From assembly GCA_902494945.1 (NCBI GenBank), contig CABUVF010000044.1, positions 1 to 12,788 of the forward strand: a stretch of 12,788 bases of DNA, in the 5' to 3' direction. A model generated the notes under the pieces. That model searched no databases, was not told the DNA's origin, and saw only the letters and a list, made by a program, of their open reading frames with translations. A program made the position numbers and the translations under genes. Positions 1 through 6,015 of the stretch are shown one piece after another. Position 1 is the first letter of the stretch, and each line of letters starts with the position of its first letter. The DNA comes from an uncultured Collinsella sp. (GTDB lineage Bacteria; Actinomycetota; Coriobacteriia; Coriobacteriales; Coriobacteriaceae).

Positions 1-57
1 CAGACCGGATGAAGATGCGTAAGATGGGGGCGAGGCGAATGGCTGAGCGGTATCGAT

Positions 58-435
58 ATGCGGGTTCAACGGTATCACATTGACCACATAGATTATTTAC
101 CTGCATTTCTAACAGTTAAGGAGACGGGTGCTTTCCAGCACACTCCTTCGATGATGCCTTCCGCTTGTTGCTATGCCGGTTTCAGCCAACAAAGAATGTG
201 CCCGGGCGCTCAGGTTCACCGTTAGCGTTGGCAACATATGAGATGGGCCAGACCCTTGCCGCGCGCCGATTGCGCGAGAGGTGTCGGGCTCCATGTTTAT
301 TCCACCTGCTTGTTATCAACCAGCTTCGTTCAACGTTAGACATTCAAGATGTCAGACGTCGAACCTGCGCCAAAGACGCAGCTGGGGCTACTAGTTGCCT
401 ACAATCGCTCGCGAAGCTCGCCTGTTCGTGCGTGA
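58..435 (+). pseudogene. Degenerate coding remnants, possibly a LysR-family regulator
   Basis: An open frame from ATG 58 to a TAG near 223 reads IDYLPAFLTVKETGAFQH near its start, which resembles the first helix of a LysR-type winged HTH (pattern: YFL.V.ETGSF). It then loses the family pattern, although 'SQQRM' further on is reminiscent of the recognition-helix region. Fragments in other frames follow: a stretch with EMGQTLAARR around 240-270, and 349-435, a 28-codon frame containing QLGLLVAYNRSR that could match the end of a substrate-binding domain if one frameshift is allowed. A normal LysR regulator needs about 900 bases, so this would be heavily deleted and frameshifted. No ribosome binding site precedes ATG 58 or ATG 349. 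The family assignment is inference from short motifs. It could equally be unrelated non-coding sequence. Confidence 0.3.
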
Positions 436-484
436 ATGTCTGACAGCTCCGTCAGACATTGTCGGACATTTGATTGTTCGACAA
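435..484. repeat. Cluster of TGTCnGACA palindromes, possible recombinase or regulator site
   Basis: AATGTCTGAC (435-444) and GTCAGACATT (451-460) form a perfect 10-bp inverted repeat with a 6-base spacer. The next ten bases, GTCGGACATT (461-470), repeat the right arm directly with one change. TGTCGGACA (460-468) and TGTTCGACA (475-483) then form a further imperfect inverted pair six bases apart. Half-sites beginning TGTCYGA are typical of Tn3/gamma-delta-type resolution sites, so a relic res site is one reading. A regulator operator or structured RNA are others. Confidence 0.35.
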
Positions 485-597
485 ATGCGCACGTGGTCGC
501 GTTCGCAAAGCTTACCGAACGGTCGATGGGTGCGTTGAGGCCGGAGCAAACGGCGGATGCCAGAAAAATGGCCTCACAGAATCGCGCCCATGGTTGA
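436..597 (+). CDS. Possible 53-aa protein, or 3' remnant of a larger gene
   Basis: ATG 436 directly abuts the TGA (433-435) of the preceding short frame, and the frame stays open for 53 codons to TGA 595-597. The C-terminal part (VVAFAKLTERSMGAL, then RPEQTADARKMASQNRAHG) reads like a real helical protein with good codon use, whereas the first 18 residues run through palindromic TGTCnGACA repeats and look unlike protein. No Shine-Dalgarno sequence is visible. A 15-bp hairpin starts four bases after the stop, as expected at a real gene end. I recognise no family. It may be the surviving tail of a gene whose front has been replaced. Confidence 0.25.
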   Translation: MSDSSVRHCRTFDCSTNAHVVAFAKLTERSMGALRPEQTADARKMASQNRAHG

Positions 598-600
598 TAA

Positions 601-638
601 AATTGACCGCCCGGGCGCAAATACCCGGGCGGTCAATT
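601..638. terminator. Perfect 15-bp GC-rich hairpin, probable transcription terminator
   Basis: AATTGACCGCCCGGG (601-615) and CCCGGGCGGTCAATT (624-638) are exact reverse complements around an 8-base loop. The plus-strand side is not followed by a T-run. On the minus strand the stem is followed by TTTTATC. It sits four bases after the stop of the possible gene 436-597, so it may serve that gene, minus-strand transcription, or both. Confidence 0.6.
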
Positions 639-750
639 CATCCCCTCGTTCGCGATCCTGTTGGGTTTTGGGGCTTTGACATGTTGTTGACGGATGGATC
701 AGCCGTACAGCTTGATCTCCCGGGGTTCCATGTGGTCGTCCCCCCAATAA

Positions 751-828
751 GACGTCCCTGATGTAGCTCTGCGGCAGGACCTCGACGGGCAGCACTGGGT
801 CGTCGACGTAGCCGGGCACTGGGAGTAG
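751..828 (+). pseudogene. Remnant of the 3' end of a Trp-rich lipoprotein gene
   Basis: In the frame ending at TAG 826-828 the sequence reads GQHWVVDVAGHWE-stop. That is residue-for-residue the last 13 residues of the 217-aa lipoprotein encoded at 12061-12714 on the minus strand. DNA identity over the last roughly 42 bases is high but not perfect (about seven differences, mostly third positions), so this is an older paralogous copy rather than a recent duplication. The frame is closed upstream by TAA 748-750, and the rest of the gene (signal peptide, Ser/Lys/Asp-rich linker) is absent. Upstream residues such as DVALRQDLD have no clear match in the intact gene. It is a gene tail left behind by deletion or recombination. 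Confidence 0.75.
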
Positions 829-954
829 GCGTGGCCTTTGGATATAGCGTGGCCGCCTGCCGGCGGTCGGACTGCCACTTCAGCCAAAAGCTCAGGCGCG
901 CGCATTAAAATAATGGATATATCGCTTGATGGGCTTTTGACCAAGCATGAACAT

Positions 955-1001
955 CGCAGGTAAATCCGTGTACCAATTTTTGGTATACGGATTTACCTGC
1001 G
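955..1001. repeat. 21-bp near-perfect inverted repeat (hairpin)
   Basis: The arms 955-975 (CGCAGGTAAATCCG, then TGTACCA) and 981-1001 are reverse complements with a single G/T wobble around the five-base loop ATTTT. It could be a terminator-like stem, a recombination site of the resolvase encoded 300 bases downstream, or a small mobile-element relic. There is no T-run after the stem on the plus strand. Confidence 0.6.
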
Positions 1002-1117
1002 GTTTGTTGAAAGCTCTGACATGCGCTGTCGACTTCATTAAAATCGATTGCCGATCAAGTCTTCCTATATATGCGAGCCCTAAGAAACTGCGCTGTGAAC
1101 CTGAGTCCCCTATCGAT

Positions 1118-1250
1118 CGGCCCGGTGCACCGGGCCGCTGTCCTCGAGCCGGCAACAGCTTGCCAGTCTCAAAACGTATGCCGCGCGGCACTCGAAAACC
1201 GAACCCTCGATGCCGTGAACGTCGAGTGCCAAAACCCAGTGTCAAAACCT
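1118..1250. promoter_or_regulatory. Candidate resolvase recombination and promoter region
   Basis: This stretch directly upstream of the resolvase contains a perfect 20-bp palindrome (CGGCCCGGTG / CACCGGGCCG, 1118-1137). It also has an inverted pair GGCACTCGA (1187-1195) and TCGAGTGCC (1222-1230), and several copies of an AGTNTCAAAAC-like direct motif (around 1164, 1224 and 1238). Serine resolvases usually bind three such sub-sites next to their own gene and repress themselves through them. The assignment is inference from position and symmetry. Confidence 0.35.
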
Positions 1251-1297
1251 CCGCGTCAATTCCCATGGGAAAATCAAATACGAGGCAGGAGGCTGAA

Positions 1298-1882
1298 ATG
1301 ACACGTTACGGATATGCTCGCGTGAGCACGAAAGACCAGAGGTTGGACCGCCAGATCGAGGCTCTGGTGAACGCTGGCGTGGCCTATGGCCATATCTACA
1401 AAGACAAGGTCACGGGTGCCCGGGACGGCGACCGGACGCAGCAGAAGCGCCTGTTCAAGAAGATGCGGGCGGGCGACGAGGTGGTGGTCGAATCCTGGGA
1501 GCGCTTGACCAGATCGACCAGGCAGCTGCTCAACTATGACCTTATGTTTCGAAACCTCGGCGTGAAGCTCACGTCCCTGAAACAGCCCGTGGATCTAGAT
1601 ACCGCATTCGGGCGCTTCGTGCTTGGCACCCATGCTTGCACCGCGGAACTTGAGCGAGATCTGATCAGGCAACGCCAGGCCGAGGGTATCGCCGTCAAAC
1701 GGAGCCACGGCGGCAACGTGGGTGGCAGGCCTCGCACTGCCGGCGTCAAAGCCGATGCCGCAGTAAGGCTCTATCTTGGAGGAGAGACTCCTATTCCCGA
1801 TATTTGCGCTGCGACTGGCGTCTCCAAATCAACGCTGTACCGCATCCTTCGTGAACGCGGATTGGTGGGCGTCAGGAAATAA
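1298..1882 (+). CDS. Serine recombinase, resolvase/invertase family
   Basis: This 194-aa site-specific recombinase most likely resolves plasmid multimers or a transposon co-integrate. The N-terminal catalytic domain (about residues 1-135) begins with MTRYGYARVSTKDQRLDRQI, giving Arg8 and nucleophilic Ser10 in the YARVSTxDQ motif. It has the conserved ERLTRS patch (Arg69, Arg72) and the long linking helix around ELERDLIRQRQAEG (residues 117-130). The C-terminal HTH follows GRPR (143-146), with the recognition helix in GVSKSTLYRILRERG (174-188). Length matches the small resolvase/DNA-invertase class (about 180-200 aa). The frame is open far upstream, but ATG 1298 is chosen because AGGAGG lies seven bases before it and the family motif starts at residue 4. 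Repeats upstream are plausible binding sites. No transposase is present, so a plasmid resolvase is favoured over a transposon resolvase. Confidence 0.93.
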   Translation: MTRYGYARVSTKDQRLDRQIEALVNAGVAYGHIYKDKVTGARDGDRTQQKRLFKKMRAGDEVVVESWERLTRSTRQLLNYDLMFRNLGVKLTSLKQPVDLDTAFGRFVLGTHACTAELERDLIRQRQAEGIAVKRSHGGNVGGRPRTAGVKADAAVRLYLGGETPIPDICAATGVSKSTLYRILRERGLVGVRK

Positions 1883-2064
1883 GTCCGTCTGTCGTTTCGC
1901 GATTTGCCTAATGGGCCCGAGTGCGGCGGCGTTACTATATAAGGGTGCGGTATTTCTCTAACCGAAAACCTGCGTGAACGCATGACTTGAGACGCCTTTT
2001 TAGAACTCACCGATCGCAGGAAAAAGACAACTCAACAGCGGCCGTGCATTGTTCCCAGCCATAT

Positions 2065-2083
2065 GGCATGGCGGAGCCATGCC
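2065..2083. promoter_or_regulatory. 8-bp hairpin in the leader of the 2108-3556 operon
   Basis: GGCATGGC (2065-2072) and GCCATGCC (2076-2083) form a perfect stem with a three-base GGA loop, ending 11 bases before the GGAG ribosome binding site at 2095-2098. It may be a protein-binding operator (a ribbon-helix-helix-like protein is encoded just downstream) or an mRNA structure. An AT-rich TATATAA stretch at about 1935 is the best -10-like sequence upstream. Confidence 0.4.
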
Positions 2084-2107
2084 CGTTGTTGATTGGAGTG
2101 CCGCATC

Positions 2108-2800
2108 ATGGCCGAAAACCAAGTCCAGTCCGAAAAGAAAATGACCAGTCTGAATGTCTCATCGGAGACCCGTGACGCCATAAAGGACATCAGCACGAGC
2201 CTTGGTCTCTCGCAGGCCGATACCGTCGCCCGCTTGGTCGATGGCTACCACCCTAACGCCACTCCCGGCGTGAAGGCTGCGCTCGACGCATCGGCCGTCC
2301 TCGATGAGGCGGTCGAGCGGGTTAAGCGCATCATCGTGGGCGCTGCCGAATCTGCCGCGATGGAGGCTCGTGCCGCCCGCGAGGACGCCGACGCTGCCAA
2401 GAAAAGTGCAATGGAACAGATTCAGAGCATCAAATCTAATTGCGTCGAGCAGGTCGCCGCCATCAAAGAGAAATTCGAGCTGGATACTGCGAGCTTGGAG
2501 ATTGAGAACGATGAGCTCCACGCCACCGTCGCCGATTACCTCTCGCAGCTCAAGAAGCTCGATTCCGAGAACAATCAGCTCTTGGCAGAATCAGGCGCAA
2601 AAGACGATCGAATTGAAAGCATGAGGGGCGCGGTCGACGCCGCGGCCAAGGCTCAGGCCGATCTCAACGTCTCCCTCCTCGCCCAGCGTGACCTGATGGC
2701 CGAGGTCGCCGCCCTCAAGGATCGCCTCGCCGCCTCCGAGCAGCGGGCGGCCGTGGCCGAGGCCAAGGTCGAGGTCATGACCAAGGCGAGGGGCGAGTAG
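2108..2800 (+). CDS. RHH-like N-terminus plus long coiled coil, possible plasmid maintenance protein
   Basis: The product is 230 aa. Residues about 12-47 (MTSLNVSSETRDAIKDISTS, then LGLSQADTVARLVDGY) have the beta-strand plus two-helix pattern of a ribbon-helix-helix or related small DNA-binding domain. From about residue 65 to the end it is almost uninterrupted Ala/Glu/Lys/Leu-rich heptad sequence with no Pro or Gly breaks, predicting a long coiled coil. This build recalls KfrA-type plasmid proteins, which bind their own promoter and contribute to plasmid stability, but I see no sequence-level proof of that family. ATG 2108 is preferred over in-frame TTG 2093 because GGAG at 2095-2098 lies nine bases upstream. 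Two bases separate its stop from the next gene, so the two are co-transcribed and probably translationally coupled. Confidence 0.75.
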   Translation: MAENQVQSEKKMTSLNVSSETRDAIKDISTSLGLSQADTVARLVDGYHPNATPGVKAALDASAVLDEAVERVKRIIVGAAESAAMEARAAREDADAAKKSAMEQIQSIKSNCVEQVAAIKEKFELDTASLEIENDELHATVADYLSQLKKLDSENNQLLAESGAKDDRIESMRGAVDAAAKAQADLNVSLLAQRDLMAEVAALKDRLAASEQRAAVAEAKVEVMTKARGE

Positions 2801-2802
2801 AT

Positions 2803-3012
2803 ATGTCCGACAAGCTAAGGCCGTCTCGCCGTGAGTTGATAACGGCAGGGCTAGTCGTCTTTTTGGTCACGGCACTCGTCTGGACTGTCATTGATGGTGC
2901 CGGCGCAAATGCGCTCACCATCAGCGGTGTCATCACCCGTCAAAATGCCGTCTGGGCTTCGCTTGCAGCAGTTTCAGTGGTCATGCTCATTGGGGCTTGG
3001 CTGTTTGGCTGA
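2803..3012 (+). CDS. Small two-TM membrane protein of unknown function
   Basis: The product is 69 aa. A basic N-terminus (MSDKLRPSRR) precedes a first hydrophobic helix (about residues 12-30, ELITAGLVVFLVTALVWTV). A short polar loop containing Ile-Thr-Arg-Gln (about 31-48) follows, then a second helix (about 49-68, VWASLAAVSVVMLIGAWLFG). The basic start suggests both ends are cytoplasmic. ATG 2803 lies two bases after the TAG of the coiled-coil gene and the ribosome binding site is inside that gene's end (AAGGCGAGGGG), so the two are an operon. The gene pair suggests the coiled-coil protein could be tethered to the membrane through this protein; that is inference. No family recognised. Confidence 0.7.
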   Translation: MSDKLRPSRRELITAGLVVFLVTALVWTVIDGAGANALTISGVITRQNAVWASLAAVSVVMLIGAWLFG

Positions 3013-3046
3013 TGGCATTCAAAAACAATTAAGTTTGGAGTAGTCG

Positions 3047-3556
3047 ATGGAACATCTCTCTGTTAAAAAGGCAATCAACCTAGCTCGGAACTTTGGGGCT
3101 GCGGGTGTTCTGGCAGCCGCCCTAGTTATGACCTCTGGGTGCAGCCAGGCAGACGATCGTCAGACGGCAGTTCAGGTCGCCGATTCTGATAACGCGCAGG
3201 AAGACGGGGTTTACGGCAAGATGGAGTATTCAGTCACCGGCGTCGAGGTGCATGATTCCTCGGCTGGCGATGGCGGGAAGGTTGCCGTTGTTCGCTGGCA
3301 CGCCATTAACAACCGATCGGCAGATTCATGCGCTGTTGGTAGCTACATCACGGCTTATCAAAATAAGCAGATGCTATCTCGCGGGTTTGCCGCCGATTTG
3401 CAGGAAGACCACTTCTCTTCGCAAGGGCTTGCGCCGGGAGGCGAATGCGACGGTGTGTCGATTTTTGATCTCAACGACATGTCTCCCATCGAAGTGAAAG
3501 TCGACGGGATGGGTGCCGGGTCAAACTCCCTCGACCAGACTTTTGAATTGGAATAG
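3047..3556 (+). CDS. Lipoprotein with a DUF5067-like domain
   Basis: The product is 169 aa. The N-terminus has a basic n-region, a hydrophobic core (GAAGVLAAALVM) and the lipobox MTSGC, so SPase II would cleave before Cys32 and anchor the protein to the outer face of the membrane. A short acidic linker (about 33-55) leads to a beta-rich domain starting near YGKMEYSVTGVEV. It includes VAVVRWHAINNRSA and the later AYQNKQMLSRGF, a pattern like DUF5067-type lipoproteins (an Ig-like domain with 'tNnS' and 'aFQnG' signatures). Cys73-type residues (DSCAVGS and GGECDG) may form an extracellular disulfide. GGAG (3036-3040) precedes ATG 3047. It lies 34 bases after the two-TM gene and is probably in the same operon. 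Ligand and function are unknown. Confidence 0.75.
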   Translation: MEHLSVKKAINLARNFGAAGVLAAALVMTSGCSQADDRQTAVQVADSDNAQEDGVYGKMEYSVTGVEVHDSSAGDGGKVAVVRWHAINNRSADSCAVGSYITAYQNKQMLSRGFAADLQEDHFSSQGLAPGGECDGVSIFDLNDMSPIEVKVDGMGAGSNSLDQTFELE

Positions 3557-3573
3557 TCCATATGGCGCCTAAT

Positions 3574-3614
3574 TTCTAGAAACCTTCTAGAGCGCTTCTA
3601 GAAGGTTTCTAGAA
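3574..3614. terminator. 18-bp hairpin between convergent genes, probable bidirectional terminator
   Basis: Arms 3574-3591 (TTCTAGAAACCTTCTAGA) and 3597-3614 are exact reverse complements around a five-base loop. Each arm itself contains two TTCTAGA-type palindromes. The stem sits between the convergent lipoprotein and phosphoesterase genes, and the TAG stop of the latter (3589-3587) lies inside it. No long T-run follows on either side, so strength as an intrinsic terminator is uncertain. Confidence 0.6.
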
Positions 3615-4324
3615 GCGGGCGCAGCATCTTCGACCGGCACGATGTCTCGGTAGATAAGGCGATGCCTGGCGTCACGCCACTCGTCGCCGTGGTAGTGGCC
3701 GAAGAACCAGGCGCGGTAGCCGAGCCGCCCATCGAGCTCGCCAAGGAATCGCTGAAGCCGGTCGTCCCGATACTCGCGCCCGAGCTCGTGGCATAGCCCC
3801 TCAGCAAGGGCAGCCGGCGCCTCGTGAGTCACAACGTAGTCGACCTTCCAGCCCACGCGGTCGAGCGAGGCGCGGCAGTGCCCCATCTCTTCCTCGCTCG
3901 GCATCTCCTCGGGCCACCAGCTCCTCCCCTCCCTGCGATACTGCCTGTCATGGCTCGCGGCGCCGCCCATGGTAAGAACCGTGGTTCCTGCGATGTCGAA
4001 CACCTCTCCGCGCATCAGATGCAGCACGTGCGGTCGCGCCTCGTGGACGAGGCCGCCGTTCCAAACCCGTGCCGGCAGTCCTGCCAGCATCCGATGGTTC
4101 TCGTGGTTGCCGTCCACGAAGCACGTGGTCCACGGCTTCGACCCGAGCCAGTCGAGCCAGTATTTCTCGGCGTTGGACCCATCCCAGACAAAGCCGAAGT
4201 CGCCGGCCACGATCACCACGTCATCGCGCGTCAGCGTGCGGCCCAGCGGCCAATTCCTGAAGGCAAACCGGCTGGACCCGTACTCGGCCCTGCCGTGCAC
4301 GTCGCCCGTCACATAGATAGCCAT
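3587..4324 (-). CDS. Calcineurin-like metallophosphoesterase (third gene of operon)
   Basis: The product is 245 aa and carries the full set of metal-ligand motifs of the calcineurin-like phosphoesterase superfamily: GDVH (residues 7-10), GDFGF (41-45), GNHE (72-75), a lone His in VTHE (167) and GHYH (209-212). The two-metal centre would hydrolyse phosphomonoesters or diesters; the substrate cannot be read from sequence. It shares most of its layout with the preceding gene's product (MxxYVTGD, VAGDFGF, FVDGNHE, LMRGEVF, TMGGA, SWWP.E.P, RVGWKVD..VTH), so the two arose by tandem duplication. The upstream ATG at 4339 is rejected. ATG 4324 overlaps the upstream TGA as TGATG, giving translational coupling, and starts the protein right at the family's first strand. 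No signal peptide, so cytoplasmic. Confidence 0.88.
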   Translation of the reverse strand: MAIYVTGDVHGRAEYGSSRFAFRNWPLGRTLTRDDVVIVAGDFGFVWDGSNAEKYWLDWLGSKPWTTCFVDGNHENHRMLAGLPARVWNGGLVHEARPHVLHLMRGEVFDIAGTTVLTMGGAASHDRQYRREGRSWWPEEMPSEEEMGHCRASLDRVGWKVDYVVTHEAPAALAEGLCHELGREYRDDRLQRFLGELDGRLGYRAWFFGHYHGDEWRDARHRLIYRDIVPVEDAAPASRNLLEAL

Positions 4325-5049
4325 CAGTACGCGCCCCACGGCAGGAGTTTGTCCCCGAGCCTCACGATCCGGTCATACAGCACCGTGTGCCGTTCGTCCG
4401 GATTGCCGTCTCGGTGAAAATGTCCGTAATACCAGCGCTTGTAGTCCAGGCGATCCTCGAGCTCGTCGAGAAATCCGGTCAGCCGGTCCACATCCGGGCG
4501 TTCCCAGCCTGGGTCCGTGTAGAGCGTCGGCGAGAGCATGCGCGTCGAGCAGGTATGGGTGATGACGCAGTCGACCTTCCAGCCGACCTCGTCGAGCTTT
4601 GTCCGCGCGGTATCGAAATCGCGCTCGTCCGGGAGCTCCTGAGGCCACCAGCTGGAATACGGCACGCGGTATTCCCTGTCCACGCTCGTGGCACCGCCCA
4701 TGGTGAAGACCGTCGAGCCGTCGAGCTCGAAGACCTCCCCGCGCATGAGGCGGCGGATGGACGAAGCATCCGACAGGCGTTGCGTCAGCCCGCCGTGCCA
4801 CGGCTCCATGGGGCGCTCCTCCCAGTGGTCGAAGCGCTCGTGGTTGCCGTCGACAAAGAGAACTGTGTAGGGGCGCGACTCGAGCCAGGCGATATCGGCG
4901 CATTCCTCAGCAGAGAAGTTCCACGGAAAGCCAAAGTCACCGGCGACGATGAGGTAATCGTCGCTCGTCAGACTATCCCCAAGCTCCCAGTCGCGGAGCT
5001 TTTGCATGTCAAGCCCACTGTGGATGTCGCCTGTCACATAGGCCGTCAT
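4324..5049 (-). CDS. Calcineurin-like metallophosphoesterase (second gene of operon)
   Basis: The product is 241 aa. Motifs in order are GDIH (7-10), GDFGF (37-41), GNHE (68-71), THT (His165) and GHFH (209-212), which is the complete metallophosphoesterase core. Between the motifs it shares LMRGEVF, TMGGATS, SWWPQELP and VGWKVD with the third gene, its evident tandem paralogue. The frame is open further upstream, but ATG 5049 fits best: it overlaps the upstream gene's stop as ATGA, has GGGGAG about ten bases before it, and begins at the first beta strand. It is cytoplasmic by lack of a signal. Stand-alone enzymes of this type are common in phages and plasmids with unknown nucleotide or nucleic-acid substrates. 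Confidence 0.88.
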   Translation of the reverse strand: MTAYVTGDIHSGLDMQKLRDWELGDSLTSDDYLIVAGDFGFPWNFSAEECADIAWLESRPYTVLFVDGNHERFDHWEERPMEPWHGGLTQRLSDASSIRRLMRGEVFELDGSTVFTMGGATSVDREYRVPYSSWWPQELPDERDFDTARTKLDEVGWKVDCVITHTCSTRMLSPTLYTDPGWERPDVDRLTGFLDELEDRLDYKRWYYGHFHRDGNPDERHTVLYDRIVRLGDKLLPWGAY

Positions 5050-5684
5050 CGGATTGCCGCTCCCCTCTTGTACGTCGCCAGCTCGCGTTCGACCTGCCTG
5101 TCGCCGGTCTCGTTGACCCACCAGGGCCATTTCACCCGGCCGCACGGCTCGTCGACTCCGGCGAACCATTCCCTCAGCTCGTCGAGGCTCACCGGGGAGT
5201 GCCCGTTGGCATCGCAACCGACGTCGTAGCGCAGAAGGCCCTGCTTGCGGTTGAACTCGTTGTACGCGCCGCCGCTGGTGTGGATGTGCCCGTGGAGGTG
5301 CCACGATCCATGACTCATGCCCTGCCAGTCGGCCATGGGGTAATGGCACAGGACGATCTTCTGCCCGTCGATCTTGAGCACGCAGATCGGCGGCTCCACG
5401 GTGAAGGCGCCAGCGACCGCCGGCTGGGTCCAGTCCTTGTCGTGGTTTCCCGGGACGAGGTGGATGCGCCTGCAGGCGATCCGCTTGCGCAGAGCATAGG
5501 CGTCCTGGGTGGTCATCTTGAATGAGAAATCCCCCAGGATGTAGAGCTCGTCGTCCACGGCAATCCTGCCGTTGATGCCGTCGACGATGGCGTCGTTCAT
5601 CTGCCAAATCGTCTCCCACGGGCGGTCGGTGAACTTCAGCACGTTCTCATGCCCGAAGTGGGTGTCGCTGGTGAACCAGATCAT
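5046..5684 (-). CDS. Metallophosphoesterase (first gene of operon)
   Basis: The product is 212 aa and is a more distant member of the same superfamily. It starts MIWFTSDTHFGHENVL (Asp7, His9, His12), then has LGDFSF (Gly51-Asp52), PGNHDKDW (79-85), CHYPM (His114) and HLHGHIH (129-135). This DTHFGHxN type is widespread in phages and is usually annotated as phosphoesterase or ligase-associated hydrolase. A strong AAGGAG precedes the start on the minus strand, followed by the tiny frame ATG GAA TGA whose stop overlaps the real ATG at 5684. That mini-ORF may act as a start-stop coupling element. Its own TGA overlaps the next gene's ATG. The three genes thus form one tightly coupled operon. Substrate unknown. 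Confidence 0.88.
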   Translation of the reverse strand: MIWFTSDTHFGHENVLKFTDRPWETIWQMNDAIVDGINGRIAVDDELYILGDFSFKMTTQDAYALRKRIACRRIHLVPGNHDKDWTQPAVAGAFTVEPPICVLKIDGQKIVLCHYPMADWQGMSHGSWHLHGHIHTSGGAYNEFNRKQGLLRYDVGCDANGHSPVSLDELREWFAGVDEPCGRVKWPWWVNETGDRQVERELATYKRGAAIR

Positions 5685-5742
5685 TCCATTGTCTCCTTGT
5701 CGCTAAAAACCGTTCTCCTTTGCGCAGTTGAGGAGGCGTATT

Positions 5743-5865
5743 TTGAGCGACATGAGGCGTTCGAACCTCATGTTCTGTGCTCCAATCTGCCGGATTGTCC
5801 CAGCTAAAACTTCAAAACCTCGTGCGGGCAGAAAACCGTGTCCCGTTTGTGGGGTCATAGTATAG
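5743..5865 (+). CDS. Possible 40-aa Cys-containing mini-protein
   Basis: A perfect AGGAGG (5731-5736) is followed six bases later by TTG 5743, and an in-frame ATG is at 5752. The frame gives 40 aa with FCAPIC (residues 11-16) and PCPVCG (32-37), two Cys pairs that could bind zinc in a mini zinc-ribbon, with a basic linker between them. Against it: the opposite strand is also open here (5703-5918, ending 19 bases before the phosphoesterase start), nothing is recognised by family, and only one of the two can be real. Confidence rests almost entirely on the ribosome binding site. Confidence 0.25.
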   Translation: MSDMRRSNLMFCAPICRIVPAKTSKPRAGRKPCPVCGVIV

Positions 5866-5975
5866 GCACTGTTAGAACTAATAGCCCAAATCCGTTGCCA
5901 ACTAGCCACTATTAGCAACTATTAGGCCTTTTGGACAGTCGAACTGACTAATAGCCACTATTTGTTGGGCTGTTT
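5855..5975. repeat. AT-rich direct and inverted CTATTAG repeats, left cluster
   Basis: The words ACTAATAGCC, CCACTATTAG, CAACTATTAG, CTAATAGCCACTATTTG and similar recur here in both orientations, with a core ACTATTAG/CTAATAGT. The composite CTATTAGCAACTATTAG (about 5914-5930) recurs exactly in the right cluster near 6655-6671. The sequence is much more AT-rich than its surroundings. Candidate binding sites for an initiator, partition or TA regulator; no protein can be assigned. Confidence 0.5.
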
Positions 5976-6015
5976 TGCAACCACGAGCGCTGCCGTGGAT
6001 TCTTGATACGGCGCA

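Noticed and set aside
1..946. Insertion sequence with terminal inverted repeats
   Set aside because: No transposase fragment and no matched terminal repeats with target duplications were found; only gene remnants and palindromes.
947..1297. 117-residue N-terminal extension of the resolvase frame
   Set aside because: It is merely open; the sequence is hairpins and repeats, not protein-like, and AGGAGG plus the family motif fix the start at 1298.
4387..5229. Long plus-strand open frame opposite the phosphoesterases
   Set aside because: It is antisense to two genes with complete catalytic motifs and arises from GC bias; its composition is unlike protein.
5050..5619. Upstream part of the 431-codon frame that contains the second phosphoesterase
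   Set aside because: It is a shadow of the first phosphoesterase in another frame, rich in Arg/Gln/His, with no motifs; the real start is ATG 5049.
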